DNA from: Corynebacterium jeikeium | Lineage (GTDB): Bacteria; Actinomycetota; Actinomycetes; Mycobacteriales; Mycobacteriaceae | NCBI RefSeq assembly: GCF_000738175.1 | Contig: NZ_JFCH01000054.1 | Span: 1-64,000, forward strand | Reading direction: 5' to 3' | Length of the DNA stretch: 64,000 nucleotides | Shown here: piece by piece, positions 22,753-32,098 of the stretch | Numbering within the stretch: position 1 is the first letter of the stretch | How the letters are laid out: each line of letters opens with the position of its first letter | Made by a program: the position numbers and the translations under genes | Notes under the pieces: generated by a model | Seen by the model: only the letters and a program-made list of their open reading frames with translations | The model's database searches: none | What the model was told of the DNA's origin: nothing

Positions 22753-24042
22753 ATGGCAGCGATCATCGTCGTAGGCGCCCAGTGGGGCGACGAAGGTAAG
22801 GGCAAAGCTACCGACATTCTGGGCGGGAAGGTCGACTACGTCGTCAAGCCCAACGGTGGCAACAACGCCGGCCACACCGTCGTCGTCGGCGGCGAAAAGT
22901 ACGAACTCAAGCTGCTGCCCGCAGGTGTGCTTTCCGAAAACGCCACGCCCATCATCGGCAACGGTTGCGTGGTGAACCTGGAGGCGCTGTTCGAGGAGAT
23001 TGACGGGCTGGAAGCTCGCGGAGCAAACGCCTCCCGTCTGCGCGTTTCCGCCAACGCGCAGCTGGTGGCGCCCTACCACGTGGCCATCGACCGCGTGGCC
23101 GAGCGCTTCCTGGGCAAGCGCGCCATCGGCACCACCGGCCGCGGCATCGGCCCGACCTACGCAGACAAGGTCTCCCGCGTGGGCATCCGCGCCCAGGACC
23201 TGCTGGACGAATCCATCCTGCGCCAGAAGATCGAATCCGCGCTGGACCAGAAGAACCAGATCCTGGTGAAGATCTACAACCGTCGCGCCGTCGATGTGGA
23301 CGAGGTTGTGGATTACTTCCTCTCCTACGCCGATCGCCTCAAGCCGATGCTGATCGATGCGACGACGGAGCTGAACCAAGCTCTGGACGCCGGTAAGTCT
23401 GTGCTGATGGAGGGCGGCCAGGCCACGATGCTAGACGTGGACCACGGCACGTATCCTTTCGTGACCTCCTCTAACCCCACCACCGGCGGCGCGTGCGTGG
23501 GTACGGGAATTGGGCCGACGCGCATTACTGCATCGCTGGGCATCATCAAGGCCTACACCACGCGAGTGGGTGCCGGTCCGTTCCCGACGGAGCTGTTCGA
23601 CAAGTGGGGCGAGTTCCTGCAGACCACCGGCGGCGAAGTCGGCGTGAACACCGGACGCAAGCGCCGCTGCGGCTGGTACGACTCCGTGATCGCCCGCTAC
23701 GCCTCCCGCGTAAACGGCTTCACCGACTACTTCCTGACGAAGCTGGACGTGCTGACCGGCATCGGCGAGATCCCGATCTGCGTGGCCTACGACGTGGACG
23801 GTGTGCGCCACGACGAGATGCCGATGACGCAGACCGAATTCCACCACGCCACCCCGATCTACGAGACCATGCCCGCGTGGGACGAGGACATCACCGACTG
23901 CAAGACCTTCGAGGAGCTGCCGGAGAAGGCGCAGGATTACGTCAAGCGCCTGGAGGAGCTGTCCGGTTGCCGGATCTCCTACATCGGCGTGGGTCCGGGC
24001 CGCGACCAGACGATCGTCATCAACGACGTCGCGGAGGGTTAG
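22753..24042 (+). CDS. purA: Adenylosuccinate synthetase
   Basis: GTP-dependent joining of IMP and aspartate, the first step from IMP to AMP. 429 residues, the family norm. The N-terminal phosphate loop [69 protein letters not shown] and [15 protein letters not shown] are all intact. It is divergent from the Rv0358-like gene and convergent with the carnitine acyltransferase gene. Confidence 0.97.
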   Translation: MAAIIVVGAQWGDEGKGKATDILGGKVDYVVKPNGGNNAGHTVVVGGEKYELKLLPAGVLSENATPIIGNGCVVNLEALFEEIDGLEARGANASRLRVSANAQLVAPYHVAIDRVAERFLGKRAIGTTGRGIGPTYADKVSRVGIRAQDLLDESILRQKIESALDQKNQILVKIYNRRAVDVDEVVDYFLSYADRLKPMLIDATTELNQALDAGKSVLMEGGQATMLDVDHGTYPFVTSSNPTTGGACVGTGIGPTRITASLGIIKAYTTRVGAGPFPTELFDKWGEFLQTTGGEVGVNTGRKRRCGWYDSVIARYASRVNGFTDYFLTKLDVLTGIGEIPICVAYDVDGVRHDEMPMTQTEFHHATPIYETMPAWDEDITDCKTFEELPEKAQDYVKRLEELSGCRISYIGVGPGRDQTIVINDVAEG

Positions 24043-24080
24043 GGCTGGCGCCGCGGCGATAGGCGCTGCGCTAGAGCGCG

Positions 24081-25805
24081 CTAGAGCGTGCGCAGGAAGT
24101 CGGCCAGCAGTTCCGCCGCGCGGGTGAGGTTGGCCTGGAACTGCTCCGGCTGCTCCGCCTTGTCACGGTTGAAGGTCAGGCAGTACTCGATGCTGGTGGC
24201 CTTCGGCGTGTAGTTCACGCCGAAACCATTGGGGATAGTGGGGGCGAAAACATAGCGGATGATGTGCGCATCGCTACCGATCGAGGTGGTGGACAGGAAG
24301 TCCGTGCGGGCGGCTTTGACGCCCGGATCCGCCAGCAGCGCCAGGGGAGCGCCGGACTGCTTCTCCGAGGTGAAAGACAGCGCCCACAGGTGGCGATCGA
24401 TGCCACGACCAGTCTTGCAGCCAATCACCCAGTTGCGGTGGGCATTCAGGGCCTCCTGCAGGGCCTCGACAGTCGGCTTGCCGGCGACGAGCTGCTTAGC
24501 GAAAGCCACGGCCTCCGGGGTGACCGCGCGCAGGCATTCCGTGCGGCCGGCCTTGTACTCGCGCATATCCACGGCCTCGTACACCGCGCGGATGCGGCCG
24601 AAGGTCAGCAGTTGCGCGATGGATAGAATCAGCTGGCTCATCGCATCGGCACTGAACTTGAAAGGCAGCTCCTCCTTCGCCAGTTTCGGCACCTCGATGA
24701 TTTCTACGGCGTATTCGTCGCCGGTGGGAATGGAGGCGGCAGGCGTAACCGGGGATAGTTTCAGCGGGGCGACATCGGCTGGGGTGACATCCGCGTCGGC
24801 GCTTGGAGCCGTAGGGGCGTCACTATCCATAGCCTCCTGCACCCGGCGCACCGCCTCCACGAGCGTGGCTCCATCGACCGTCGAATGCTCCACGTGCATG
24901 GCCGCAAAATTGCTGGCCAGGTTGATTTCATACGTCAGTGGCTTGTACACCCAGGCGTGGCCGGGGGCGAAAGTGAGGTCGCGCAGCAGGTCGGCTTCGG
25001 TGGCCTGCGCATCGTCGATCAGGTGCAGCGCGAAAAGTTGATCGCGCAGGGTGGCTTGAGTCTCCGCGGGGAGCGGGAGCTCGGCCAGGGCCGCGGAGCC
25101 GAGGTAGGAAAGGCGGGCGTCGAGGGCGGGCTCGGCAGTCTCGCCGGTGCTGGCGGCGCTCCCGGCGGTGTCGGAGTTAGTACGCAGCACCTCCAAGGTG
25201 GCGCGCAGCTGCTCCCGAGAGGCTAGGCGCCCCTGCTCGTCCGTGATGCGCAGGTCGAACACGTGGCCATCCACGATCACGCCGATGCTGCGGGATGCGG
25301 TGCCGAGCTCGCTGAAGGTGACCTCATCGCAGTCTGGGCGGGGGATGCGCAGCGCGCCGTTGAAGCAGCGCCACTGGTTGGCGTCCAGCGGATTGCCGCG
25401 GCCGTCGATCTCCTCCGGCATCGAACCATCGGCCTGCTTCAGGTGCACCAGCGCCAGGGCGCGCAGGATGTCCACGGCACGGTCCAACCCAGAGGTCTCC
25501 GTGCGCAGGTTGATCTGGAAGCCCACGTTGGAGGTGGTCTGTAGCGGCGTGCGAACGGTCAGGTAATCGCGGAGCCAGCGGTCTGCCAGCCAGCTGCTGT
25601 TCGCGGCGTCGCGGTCGGCGGCGAAGACCTCCAGGGCGGACTGCAGGGCGGGGCCCTGGTTGGCTTGGAAGTCCTCGATGGCTCGCTCCGTGGCGGCCAG
25701 CATATCGGCATCCGCGACGGCAGAGACCGCATGGCGGAGCGCGGGCAGCGTGGCATCCAGCGGCGGGACGGGGAGGGGCTTGAGGTGGGCACGATTGTCC
25801 TGCAT
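24081..25805 (-). CDS. Choline/carnitine O-acyltransferase family protein
   Basis: A 574-residue protein of the carnitine/choline acyltransferase fold, which is uncommon in bacteria. The catalytic histidine is H307 in AAMHVEHSTVDGATL (family pattern EHSxxDG). CoA- and substrate-site motifs are VYEAVDMREYKAGRTECLRAVT (about 430) and DFLSTTSIGSDAHIIRYVFAPTIPNGFGVNYTP (about 515-545). It would move acyl groups between CoA and carnitine or choline, consistent with a lipid-dependent organism handling host acyl-carnitines. A Ser/Ala/Thr-rich insertion (about 210-228) and an Asp/Pro/Ala stretch (about 327-350) break the fold. The preferred acyl length cannot be told. Confidence 0.8.
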   Translation of the reverse strand: MQDNRAHLKPLPVPPLDATLPALRHAVSAVADADMLAATERAIEDFQANQGPALQSALEVFAADRDAANSSWLADRWLRDYLTVRTPLQTTSNVGFQINLRTETSGLDRAVDILRALALVHLKQADGSMPEEIDGRGNPLDANQWRCFNGALRIPRPDCDEVTFSELGTASRSIGVIVDGHVFDLRITDEQGRLASREQLRATLEVLRTNSDTAGSAASTGETAEPALDARLSYLGSAALAELPLPAETQATLRDQLFALHLIDDAQATEADLLRDLTFAPGHAWVYKPLTYEINLASNFAAMHVEHSTVDGATLVEAVRRVQEAMDSDAPTAPSADADVTPADVAPLKLSPVTPAASIPTGDEYAVEIIEVPKLAKEELPFKFSADAMSQLILSIAQLLTFGRIRAVYEAVDMREYKAGRTECLRAVTPEAVAFAKQLVAGKPTVEALQEALNAHRNWVIGCKTGRGIDRHLWALSFTSEKQSGAPLALLADPGVKAARTDFLSTTSIGSDAHIIRYVFAPTIPNGFGVNYTPKATSIEYCLTFNRDKAEQPEQFQANLTRAAELLADFLRTL

Positions 25806-25888
25806 GACCTCGAGTCTACTGAGGAGCTACGGGGGTGAACGCCGGAAAGATCCGAATATTTTTAAAAGGAAAATACTTGTTCGGCAAC

Positions 25889-25902
25889 GTGATGCACGTC
25901 AC
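25889..25902. promoter_or_regulatory. GlxR (CRP-type) binding site
   Basis: GTGATGCACGTCAC fits the GlxR/CRP half-site rule GTGA-N6-TCAC exactly. It lies 59 bp before the acyl-CoA ligase start, in an A/T-rich promoter region. GlxR is the cAMP-responsive global regulator of carbon metabolism in Corynebacterium. Assignment of this site to GlxR is inference from the consensus. Confidence 0.6.
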
Positions 25903-25960
25903 TCGCTTAAGGTTTGTCTTAAATTTGCAAACGCAAGCCCCGGTTACGAGGAGTGAAACC

Positions 25961-27583
25961 ATGCCGATCCAGAGCCCACAGCAGGAAATCGACATCCCGA
26001 ACAGCACAATCTACGACGTACTGTTCGGCAACATCGCCGAAGAAGACCTCGGTCGCATCGCCATCACGGACGATGCCACGGGATCGCAAACCACGTACGG
26101 GGAACTCAAGGCTCTTATTGACGCCTTCGCGGGCGCACTGGCCGACCGCGGAGTCAAGCCAGGCGTAGTCGTCGGGCTGCACTGCCCGAACAGCCTCGCT
26201 TTCGCGGTCGCCTTCCACGGCATTCTCCGCGCCGGGGCGACTGTTACTACCTTGGGGTCACTGCTGAACGCTCACGACGTGGCAAAACAGCTTAAGGGCT
26301 CAGGTGCGACGTATGTGCTGACTACGAAGCTACTCGGGGAAGCGGGCGTCCAAGGTGCAGAAGAGGCAGGGATCGACCCGAGCAACATCATCGACCTCAC
26401 CGACGAAGCAACCGGCTTAAAGGCGCTGGTGGGGGAGGGGCGACCCGCGCCGGAGGTTAGCATCGACCCGGCGACTCACGTGGCGGTGCTGCCGTACTCG
26501 TCGGGCACCACGGGTGTGCCGAAGGGCGTGCGTCTGAGCCACCGTAACCTCGTGGCGAACATCCTGCAGATCGGCGTGCGGCTCGGCCCCAACGGCCTGG
26601 ACCGCGACTCCGTGGTGATGTGCGTGCTGCCGTTCTTCCACATCTACGGCATGAATGTCCTGCTGAACTCCTGTCTGTACGTGCGCGCCCACGTGGTGAC
26701 CATGCCCAGCTTCGACCTGGAGAAGTTCCTGGCAGCTCACCAGAAGCACGGCATCACGTTCACCTTCATCGCCCCGCCGATCGCCGTGGCGCTGGCCAAG
26801 CACCCGCTGGTGGACAAGTTCGACATCGGCTCCCTGGAGACCGTACTTTCCGGCGCGGCGGCCCTGGATGGGCAGCTTGCAAACGCGGTAGCCAACCGCC
26901 TGGGCGTGCGCATCCTGCAGGGCTTCGGCATGACGGAAACCAGCCCCGTCACTAGTGTGAGCGACGTCGGCGTTACGCCACTGGATTCCATCGGCCTGCC
27001 GGTCTCCAACACGGAGGTGAAGATCGTGGACATCACGACAGAAGACCTCGAGGAGATCCACCCGCCTGCGAACGAGGGCGAGCGTTCCTCCGAAGGTGAA
27101 ATGTGGGTGCGCGGCCCGCAGGTCATGCTCGGTTACCTCAATAACGAGGAAGCCACCGCCAACACCATCACCCCCGACGGATGGCTGCGCACCGGCGACA
27201 TCGCGAACCTAGACCACCTGGGCAATGCCTACGTAGTCGACCGCATGAAGGAACTGATCAAGTACAAGGGCTATCAGGTTGCCCCGGCCGAGCTAGAGGC
27301 GCTGCTGATGACCCACGAGGCCATCGCCGACGCGGCCGTGGTCGGTTACCTGCGCGAATCGGATGGCGAAGAGCTGCCGCGTGCATTCCTGGTGCTGCAG
27401 CAGGGAGTGGACCCGAACGACCCGGCCGTGAGCGCAGAGGCGCTCATGGAGTGGGTTGCCGAGCGCGTGACTCCGTACAAGAAGATCCGCATGGTCGAGT
27501 TCATCGACGCGATCCCGAAGTCCAGCACGGGCAAGATCCTGCGCAAGGATCTGAAGAACGTGCCCGTGGCAGCTAAGGTCTAG
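25961..27583 (+). CDS. Acyl-CoA synthetase (AMP-forming, 4-coumarate-CoA ligase/fatty acyl-CoA ligase type)
   Basis: Adenylate-forming enzyme of 540 residues that activates a carboxylic acid to its CoA thioester through an acyl-AMP. Motifs in order: LPYSSGTTGVPKGVRLSHRN (P-loop), GFGMTETSPVTSV, DGWLRTGDIANLD, VVDRMKELIKYKGYQVAP and the catalytic lysine in PKSSTGKILRKDL near the end. ATG 25961 is preferred because GAGGAG lies 8 nt upstream; the open frame extends 42 residues further without support. The substrate is likely a fatty or aryl acid; neighbouring lipid genes favour fatty acids. Probably under GlxR control. Confidence 0.85.
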   Translation: MPIQSPQQEIDIPNSTIYDVLFGNIAEEDLGRIAITDDATGSQTTYGELKALIDAFAGALADRGVKPGVVVGLHCPNSLAFAVAFHGILRAGATVTTLGSLLNAHDVAKQLKGSGATYVLTTKLLGEAGVQGAEEAGIDPSNIIDLTDEATGLKALVGEGRPAPEVSIDPATHVAVLPYSSGTTGVPKGVRLSHRNLVANILQIGVRLGPNGLDRDSVVMCVLPFFHIYGMNVLLNSCLYVRAHVVTMPSFDLEKFLAAHQKHGITFTFIAPPIAVALAKHPLVDKFDIGSLETVLSGAAALDGQLANAVANRLGVRILQGFGMTETSPVTSVSDVGVTPLDSIGLPVSNTEVKIVDITTEDLEEIHPPANEGERSSEGEMWVRGPQVMLGYLNNEEATANTITPDGWLRTGDIANLDHLGNAYVVDRMKELIKYKGYQVAPAELEALLMTHEAIADAAVVGYLRESDGEELPRAFLVLQQGVDPNDPAVSAEALMEWVAERVTPYKKIRMVEFIDAIPKSSTGKILRKDLKNVPVAAKV

Positions 27584-27588
27584 CGGCG

Positions 27589-28605
27589 CTAGAAATCCCA
27601 GTCATCCTCCTCCGTTGATTCCGCCCGCCCGATCACGTAGGAGGATCCGGAGCCGCTAAAGAAGTCGTGTGTTTCGTTGGAATCCGGCGCCAGGGCGGCG
27701 ATGATCTCCGGCTCCGTTTTCGCCGCTTCTTCCTCGTATTGCGGTGGATACCCCAGATTCATCAGCGCCTTATCCGCGTTGTAGTGCACGAAGGCCATCA
27801 CGCCGTCGATCAGCGATTTCTCGTCGGCTAAAGCTTCGCCGTACAGATCTCCGGAGTACTCCTTCTCTAACTCCAGAAGTTCCTCCACTAGTGTGAATGT
27901 GAACTCCTCGAGTTCCGCCGAGCGCTCCGGGTGGGCCTCCAGTCCTCGCTGGAATTTGTATCCCGAGTAGTACCCGTGGACGGCCTTGTCACGCAGGATC
28001 AACCGGATCATGTCGGCTGTATTCATCAGCGTGCCACGGCAGCTAAACCACAGCGGTAGGTAGAACCCGGCGTATAGCAGCAGGGAGGACAGTAGCGTGG
28101 CGGCGACCTTCCGCTTGAGTGGGTCGTCCCCGTAGTAGTGCTGCATCACTGCCGTCGCTCGGCGCTGCAGGGCTGGGTTACCGATGGCCCAGGTATAGGC
28201 GGCGTTGATCTCCTCGCTGCTGCACATCGTGCTGAACACACTGCTGTAGCTGCGCGCGTGAACGGCCTGCATAAAGGCGATGTTTGCGTAGACCGCTTGT
28301 TCGTGTTCGGTGCGGGCATCCGGGATCTGGCTGATCTCACCAACGGTCGCCTGCACAGTATCCAGCAGCGTGAGCCCGGTGAATACCTTGGTGGTCAGCT
28401 CGCGTTCTGCGTCCGTCAGTGCGTTCCAGGTTGGCAGGTCGTTGGACAGCGGTACTTTCTCTGGCAGCCAGAAGTTGCTGGTCAGCCGCTGCCAGATCTC
28501 CAGGTCCTTCTGGTCGTCCAGCCGGTTCCAATTCACCGGCCGCAGCGGCCGGGCGGGGTCGTGCGGCCATTGGGGTGGGGTTTGGGAGCGCGTGAGGTAG
28601 CTCAT
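27589..28605 (-). CDS. nrdF: Ribonucleotide reductase radical subunit NrdF, QSK (class Ie-like) variant
   Basis: 338-residue ferritin-like beta subunit of class I ribonucleotide reductase. In ordinary NrdF the di-metal site uses D, E, H, E, E and H. Here D82 (LTLLDTVQ), H116 (VHARSY) and H210 (KAVHGYY) remain, but the three glutamates are replaced by Q113 (FMQAVH), S173 (TLLSSLL) and K207 (RDKAVHG). I verified the codons CAG, TCC and AAG. Q/S/K replacement marks the class Ie R2e proteins, which use a metal-free DOPA radical made from the conserved tyrosine (Y120 here) with NrdI and oxygen. The start at ATG 28605 has AAAGGA 6 nt upstream. nrdI lies immediately upstream; nrdE is absent from the window. 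Confidence 0.9.
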   Translation of the reverse strand: MSYLTRSQTPPQWPHDPARPLRPVNWNRLDDQKDLEIWQRLTSNFWLPEKVPLSNDLPTWNALTDAERELTTKVFTGLTLLDTVQATVGEISQIPDARTEHEQAVYANIAFMQAVHARSYSSVFSTMCSSEEINAAYTWAIGNPALQRRATAVMQHYYGDDPLKRKVAATLLSSLLLYAGFYLPLWFSCRGTLMNTADMIRLILRDKAVHGYYSGYKFQRGLEAHPERSAELEEFTFTLVEELLELEKEYSGDLYGEALADEKSLIDGVMAFVHYNADKALMNLGYPPQYEEEAAKTEPEIIAALAPDSNETHDFFSGSGSSYVIGRAESTEEDDWDF

Positions 28606-28663
28606 TGTTTCCTTTCTGATTGTTCTCGATCGTGTCATTCTGCTTGTGTCTTATTGCTCTGTC

Positions 28664-29107
28664 TTATGGACGCCACATCTCCCCGCCAGTCCGATCCCAG
28701 AACTCCCGGATGCCTTCCTGGACACGGGCAACATCGCGGGCCGTGCCGAGCAATTCAAAGCGATAGAGCTCCGGCACCTGGCACTTGGCGGCGATTGTTG
28801 GTCCAGCGCAGCAGTATGCCGTACCGAAATTCCTGTTTCCGCTGGTGATCACACCCCTGATGAGAGAGCGGTTATGTGAATTGTTGAGGAAGGTGATGAC
28901 TTGCCTGGGCACCGCCTTCCGTGGGTCACCTCCGCCATAGGTTGGGGTGATGAGCACATAGGGCTCGTCGACGATGAGCTCCGGCTCCTTGCGCCGCAAG
29001 GGGATGCGGCGGGCGGGAATGTCCAACTTGTCGACGAATCGGCGGGTGTTTTCGGAGGCAGAGGAGAAGTAGACGATGCGCGGCTGCGAGACCGCGATTG
29101 GTTGCAT
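28664..29107 (-). CDS. nrdI: NrdI flavodoxin-like ribonucleotide reductase activator
   Basis: 147-residue FMN protein that supplies the oxidant to NrdF. Motifs: [17 protein letters not shown] (FMN phosphate loop), [23 protein letters not shown] and [18 protein letters not shown] (isoalloxazine contacts). It lies 58 bp ahead of nrdF in the same direction. In class Ie systems NrdI is required to convert the tyrosine to the DOPA form, so the pairing with the QSK NrdF is consistent. No nrdH or nrdE accompanies it. Confidence 0.92.
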   Translation of the reverse strand: MQPIAVSQPRIVYFSSASENTRRFVDKLDIPARRIPLRRKEPELIVDEPYVLITPTYGGGDPRKAVPRQVITFLNNSHNRSLIRGVITSGNRNFGTAYCCAGPTIAAKCQVPELYRFELLGTARDVARVQEGIREFWDRTGGEMWRP

Positions 29108-29166
29108 TGGGGAGAAGTCCTTTACAGCTTGTTGCTAGTTGGGGTTGGTTGTTCGTTGGGGTAAAT

Positions 29167-29261
29167 GTTCATGACACCAGCTTTCAAAAGTTCAATGACA
29201 CGAACTTTACAACAACAAGATATTGAACTTTTGTGTAGGGTGCCTAGTGTATCCAAGTTCA
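29167..29261. promoter_or_regulatory. Divergent promoter with AAAGTTC repeats between nrdI and PPOX gene
   Basis: AAAGTTC (29187-29193) and GAACTTT (29202-29208) form an inverted repeat; CAAAAGTTCA (29185-29194) also pairs with TGAACTTTTG (29224-29233). GTTCATGACAC (29167-29177) and GTTCAATGACAC (29190-29201) are direct repeats. Another AAGTTCACAC lies near 29255. This is a dense operator-like array in an A/T-rich divergent region. It does not match the NrdR box I know. The regulator is unknown. Confidence 0.5.
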
Positions 29262-29319
29262 CACCGCGTACGCGGCTGCGTAGTGCGGAATATGCCAGAG
29301 AGAAGAAAGGAAAAAGCTC

Positions 29320-29751
29320 GTGGCGAAGCTAACCCAAGAAATGAAAGACATGATCGATGCACAGCTGCCGTACCTGGCGACTGTGACCGACGGCGAGACG
29401 CTACTGCCGGACATCGGTCCGAAGCGCAGCTTGCGCGTGTGGGATGACGAGACGCTGATCTATAACGAAAACACTGGCCGGCAACACCTGGAAAACCTAC
29501 GGGCCGGTTCAAAGGCCGCTGTGGCGGTCGTGGATTGGGCAGAGCTAGACGGGTACCGGTTTATCGGTCCAGCAGAACTGTTCCACGAAGGGCCGGTGTG
29601 GGAAGCGGCGGTGAAGTTCGCCGAGGAAAAGGGGCACAACCCACCGAAGATGGCGGTGCTGATCCACATTGAGCAGATCTACACCCTCATGCTCGGCAAG
29701 AATGCTGGCCGGTTGTTGGCCAGCGATGACGAGTCCCTGATGGTGGACTAA
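29320..29751 (+). CDS. Pyridoxamine 5'-phosphate oxidase-family (split-barrel flavin) protein
   Basis: A 143-residue split-barrel FMN-binding-type protein (MAKLTQEMKDMIDAQLPYLATVTDGETLLPDIGPKRSLRV, then GSKAAVAVVDWAELDGYRFIGPAELF). Such small proteins are often called PPOX-class but bind FMN, F420 or haem without being true PdxH. It starts with GTG, with AGAAAGGA 8 nt upstream. It is divergent from nrdI across the AAAGTTC array, so both may share regulation. Its stop overlaps that of the convergent phosphotransferase gene. Confidence 0.75.
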   Translation: MAKLTQEMKDMIDAQLPYLATVTDGETLLPDIGPKRSLRVWDDETLIYNENTGRQHLENLRAGSKAAVAVVDWAELDGYRFIGPAELFHEGPVWEAAVKFAEEKGHNPPKMAVLIHIEQIYTLMLGKNAGRLLASDDESLMVD

Positions 29752-30848
29752 AAACCGTATTCGCGGGCGGTGATAGCCGCCTGGTTAACGATCCACTCCA
29801 CCATCTCCTGCGTCGGAGCGCCGGAAATGGCCTGGTTGGAGGGGTTATTCATTACGCGGCGCACCACGCCCTCCACGATGATGGCGACCTTCCACAGCCC
29901 CAGCACGTGCCAGTAGGCCAGCGCCTGCCGGTCGCGGTCGGAATCCTTCCCGGCCTTCTGCAGGTAGCGCTCCGCCAGCGCCTCCGGGCTGGGGAAACCG
30001 TCAGCCAGAGCGGCCTCGAAGCCAGGAAGCTGCAGGCCGTTCTTCACCGGCCAATACGCCATCAGGGAGCCGATGTCCGACAGCGGGTCGCCGAGCGTCG
30101 TCAGCTCCCAATCCACCACCGCGTTGATCTTCCCGGTCTCCGGGTCCGCAATGATGTTGCCGATGTGCAGGTCACCGTGGACCAGCACGGTCTCGTCCTG
30201 CTCCGGGATCTTCGCCACCAGCAGCTGCGTCAGTTCGTCCAGCGCCGGCAGTTCGCGGGTCTTCGTCTTATCCCACTGGCCCGTCCAGCGCCGTAGCTGC
30301 CGTGGGGCGTAGGGCTTGTGGGACGCCAAGTCGTCCAAACCCACCGACTTCAGATCCACACTGTGGATCGCCGCCATCGCGTCGATTAGTCCGTCGGCGA
30401 TCTTGCCGCGCGCCTCGGGCGTAATGCTGTCTGCAACCTTCATGGAGTTGACGGTCACACCGTCGATGGCGGACATGGCGATCACTGGCACGTCGGCTAC
30501 CTGCTCGCTGCCTTCGCCGTGAGCTTCACCGCGGCTTGCACGGCGGCTTTCCTCCCAGTCTGTCGAGCTGCCGTAGATCTTTGGCACCGGCACATCCGTG
30601 TTCTCTAGGGCGGCCATGATCTTGCCCTCGCGGACCACATCGTGGGCGCTGGCGGTCAGCGTGCCCAATGGCGGACGGCGTACAACCACGCGCTTGCCCT
30701 GGGAATCTGTGGCCAGGTACGTCAGGTTCGATTGCCCTGCGCCGATGCGTTGCAGGGAGATGCCGTCCGCGCCGCCTTCCAGTCCGGCTACGTCGTGCAG
30801 CCAGCTGGCCAGGTGGGCGTCAGAAAAAGGGTTAGAGCTACTGGTCAC
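29748..30848 (-). CDS. APH-family acyl-CoA-associated kinase (ACAD10/LvaA type)
   Basis: A 366-residue aminoglycoside-phosphotransferase-fold kinase: [23 protein letters not shown] (nucleotide fold), catalytic loop [20 protein letters not shown] and metal motif [18 protein letters not shown]. This subgroup travels with acyl-CoA dehydrogenases. In P. putida LvaA and in mammalian ACAD10/11 the kinase phosphorylates a 4-hydroxyacyl-CoA. It begins (GTG 30848, GAGGAAG upstream) inside the end of the acyl-CoA dehydrogenase gene, so the two are translationally coupled. Third gene of the SDR-ACAD-APH operon. Confidence 0.8.
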   Translation of the reverse strand: MTSSSNPFSDAHLASWLHDVAGLEGGADGISLQRIGAGQSNLTYLATDSQGKRVVVRRPPLGTLTASAHDVVREGKIMAALENTDVPVPKIYGSSTDWEESRRASRGEAHGEGSEQVADVPVIAMSAIDGVTVNSMKVADSITPEARGKIADGLIDAMAAIHSVDLKSVGLDDLASHKPYAPRQLRRWTGQWDKTKTRELPALDELTQLLVAKIPEQDETVLVHGDLHIGNIIADPETGKINAVVDWELTTLGDPLSDIGSLMAYWPVKNGLQLPGFEAALADGFPSPEALAERYLQKAGKDSDRDRQALAYWHVLGLWKVAIIVEGVVRRVMNNPSNQAISGAPTQEMVEWIVNQAAITAREYGF

Positions 30849-32091
30849 GGTACTTCCTCAATTCTGCTCGGGCGATGGTCATGCGGTGCACCTCATCCGG
30901 GCCATCGGCTAGGCGCAGGGTGCGCAGGCCCGCCCACATGGCGGCCAGGGGAGTGTCGTCGGTAACGCCCTCCCCGCCGTGAACCTGAATAGCCTGGTCA
31001 ACGATCCGCAGCGCCATCGCGGGGGCGGCCACCTTGATGGCGGCGATCTCCTGGCGGGCGGCCTTGTTTCCAACCGTGTCCATCATCCAGGCTGCTTTCA
31101 TGGTCAGCAGGCGCGCCTGCTCGATGTCGATGCGAGCCTGGGCGATTTGGTCGCGGATGTTGTCGCGGTTGGCCAAAGGCTTGCCGAAAGCAGTGCGGGA
31201 CATGGCGCGGGTGCACATGAGCTCCAGGGCGCGCTCGGCCATTCCAATGGCGCGCATGCAGTGGTGGATGCGGCCCGGCCCCAGGCGATCCTGGGAGATC
31301 TTAAAGCCCATGCCCTCGCCGCCGAGGATGTCCTTATCCGGCACGAAGACGTCCTTGAAGTGGACCTCCGCGTGGCCTTCGCGGTCGTGGTAACCGAACA
31401 CCGGCAGGTTACGCACGATCGTCACGCCGGGCGCGTCCGCGGGGACGGCGAGCATGGATTGCTGGCGGTGGATCTCCTCATCCGGGCTGGTCTTGCCCAT
31501 CACGATCATCACCTTCAGGTGCGGGTGCATGCCGTTGGAGGTAAACCATTTGCGGCCGTTGAGCACGTAGCCGCCGTCGGTGCGCTCCATGCTCATGCGC
31601 ACGTTGGTGGCATCGCTGGAGGCCACGCCCGGCTCCGTCATGGCAAACGCGGAGCGGATTTCGCCGCTGAGCAGGGGCTCTAAGTACTTTTCCCGGTGCT
31701 CGTCGGTACCGTAGAGCTCGAAGACCTCCATGTTGCCGGTATCGGGTGCGTTGCAGTTGCAGGCCTCGGGGGCCAGGTGCATGGACCGGCCCATGATCTC
31801 CGCCAGGGGCGCGTACTCGGCATTGGTCAGGCCGGGGCGGTTGCTATCCCCACCTGCGCTACCAGCCCCGCCAGTACCGCCTGCGCCGAGGTGGGGGTGG
31901 AAGAGGTTCCACAGGCCGCGCTTCTTCGCCTCGGCCTTTAGGTCGTCGAGGATGGCGGGGAAGTGGTGCGGGTCGCCGGATTCGCGCATCTGCTGCTCGT
32001 ACACGGCCTCGGCCGGGTAGATGCACTCATCCATGAATTCGGTGAGCTTGCCTTGGTACTCCAAGGACCGTTCGCTGTGCTGGAAGTCCAC
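30838..32091 (-). CDS. Acyl-CoA dehydrogenase (ACAD10/11, LvaC type)
   Basis: A flavin-dependent acyl-CoA dehydrogenase-fold enzyme of about 417 residues: [16 protein letters not shown] (FAD/acyl contact), [49 protein letters not shown] and [34 protein letters not shown]. The last stretch is typical of the ACAD10/11 subgroup. The start is set at GTG 32091 (AGAGG about 10 nt upstream); a TTG at 32115 is possible. A short Gly/Ala-rich insertion ([17 protein letters not shown], residues about 68-84) interrupts the N-terminal domain. Start and stop overlap or abut the flanking operon genes. Confidence 0.82.
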   Translation of the reverse strand: MDFQHSERSLEYQGKLTEFMDECIYPAEAVYEQQMRESGDPHHFPAILDDLKAEAKKRGLWNLFHPHLGAGGTGGAGSAGGDSNRPGLTNAEYAPLAEIMGRSMHLAPEACNCNAPDTGNMEVFELYGTDEHREKYLEPLLSGEIRSAFAMTEPGVASSDATNVRMSMERTDGGYVLNGRKWFTSNGMHPHLKVMIVMGKTSPDEEIHRQQSMLAVPADAPGVTIVRNLPVFGYHDREGHAEVHFKDVFVPDKDILGGEGMGFKISQDRLGPGRIHHCMRAIGMAERALELMCTRAMSRTAFGKPLANRDNIRDQIAQARIDIEQARLLTMKAAWMMDTVGNKAARQEIAAIKVAAPAMALRIVDQAIQVHGGEGVTDDTPLAAMWAGLRTLRLADGPDEVHRMTIARAELRKYRDQ

Positions 32092-32098
32092 TGTTTTC

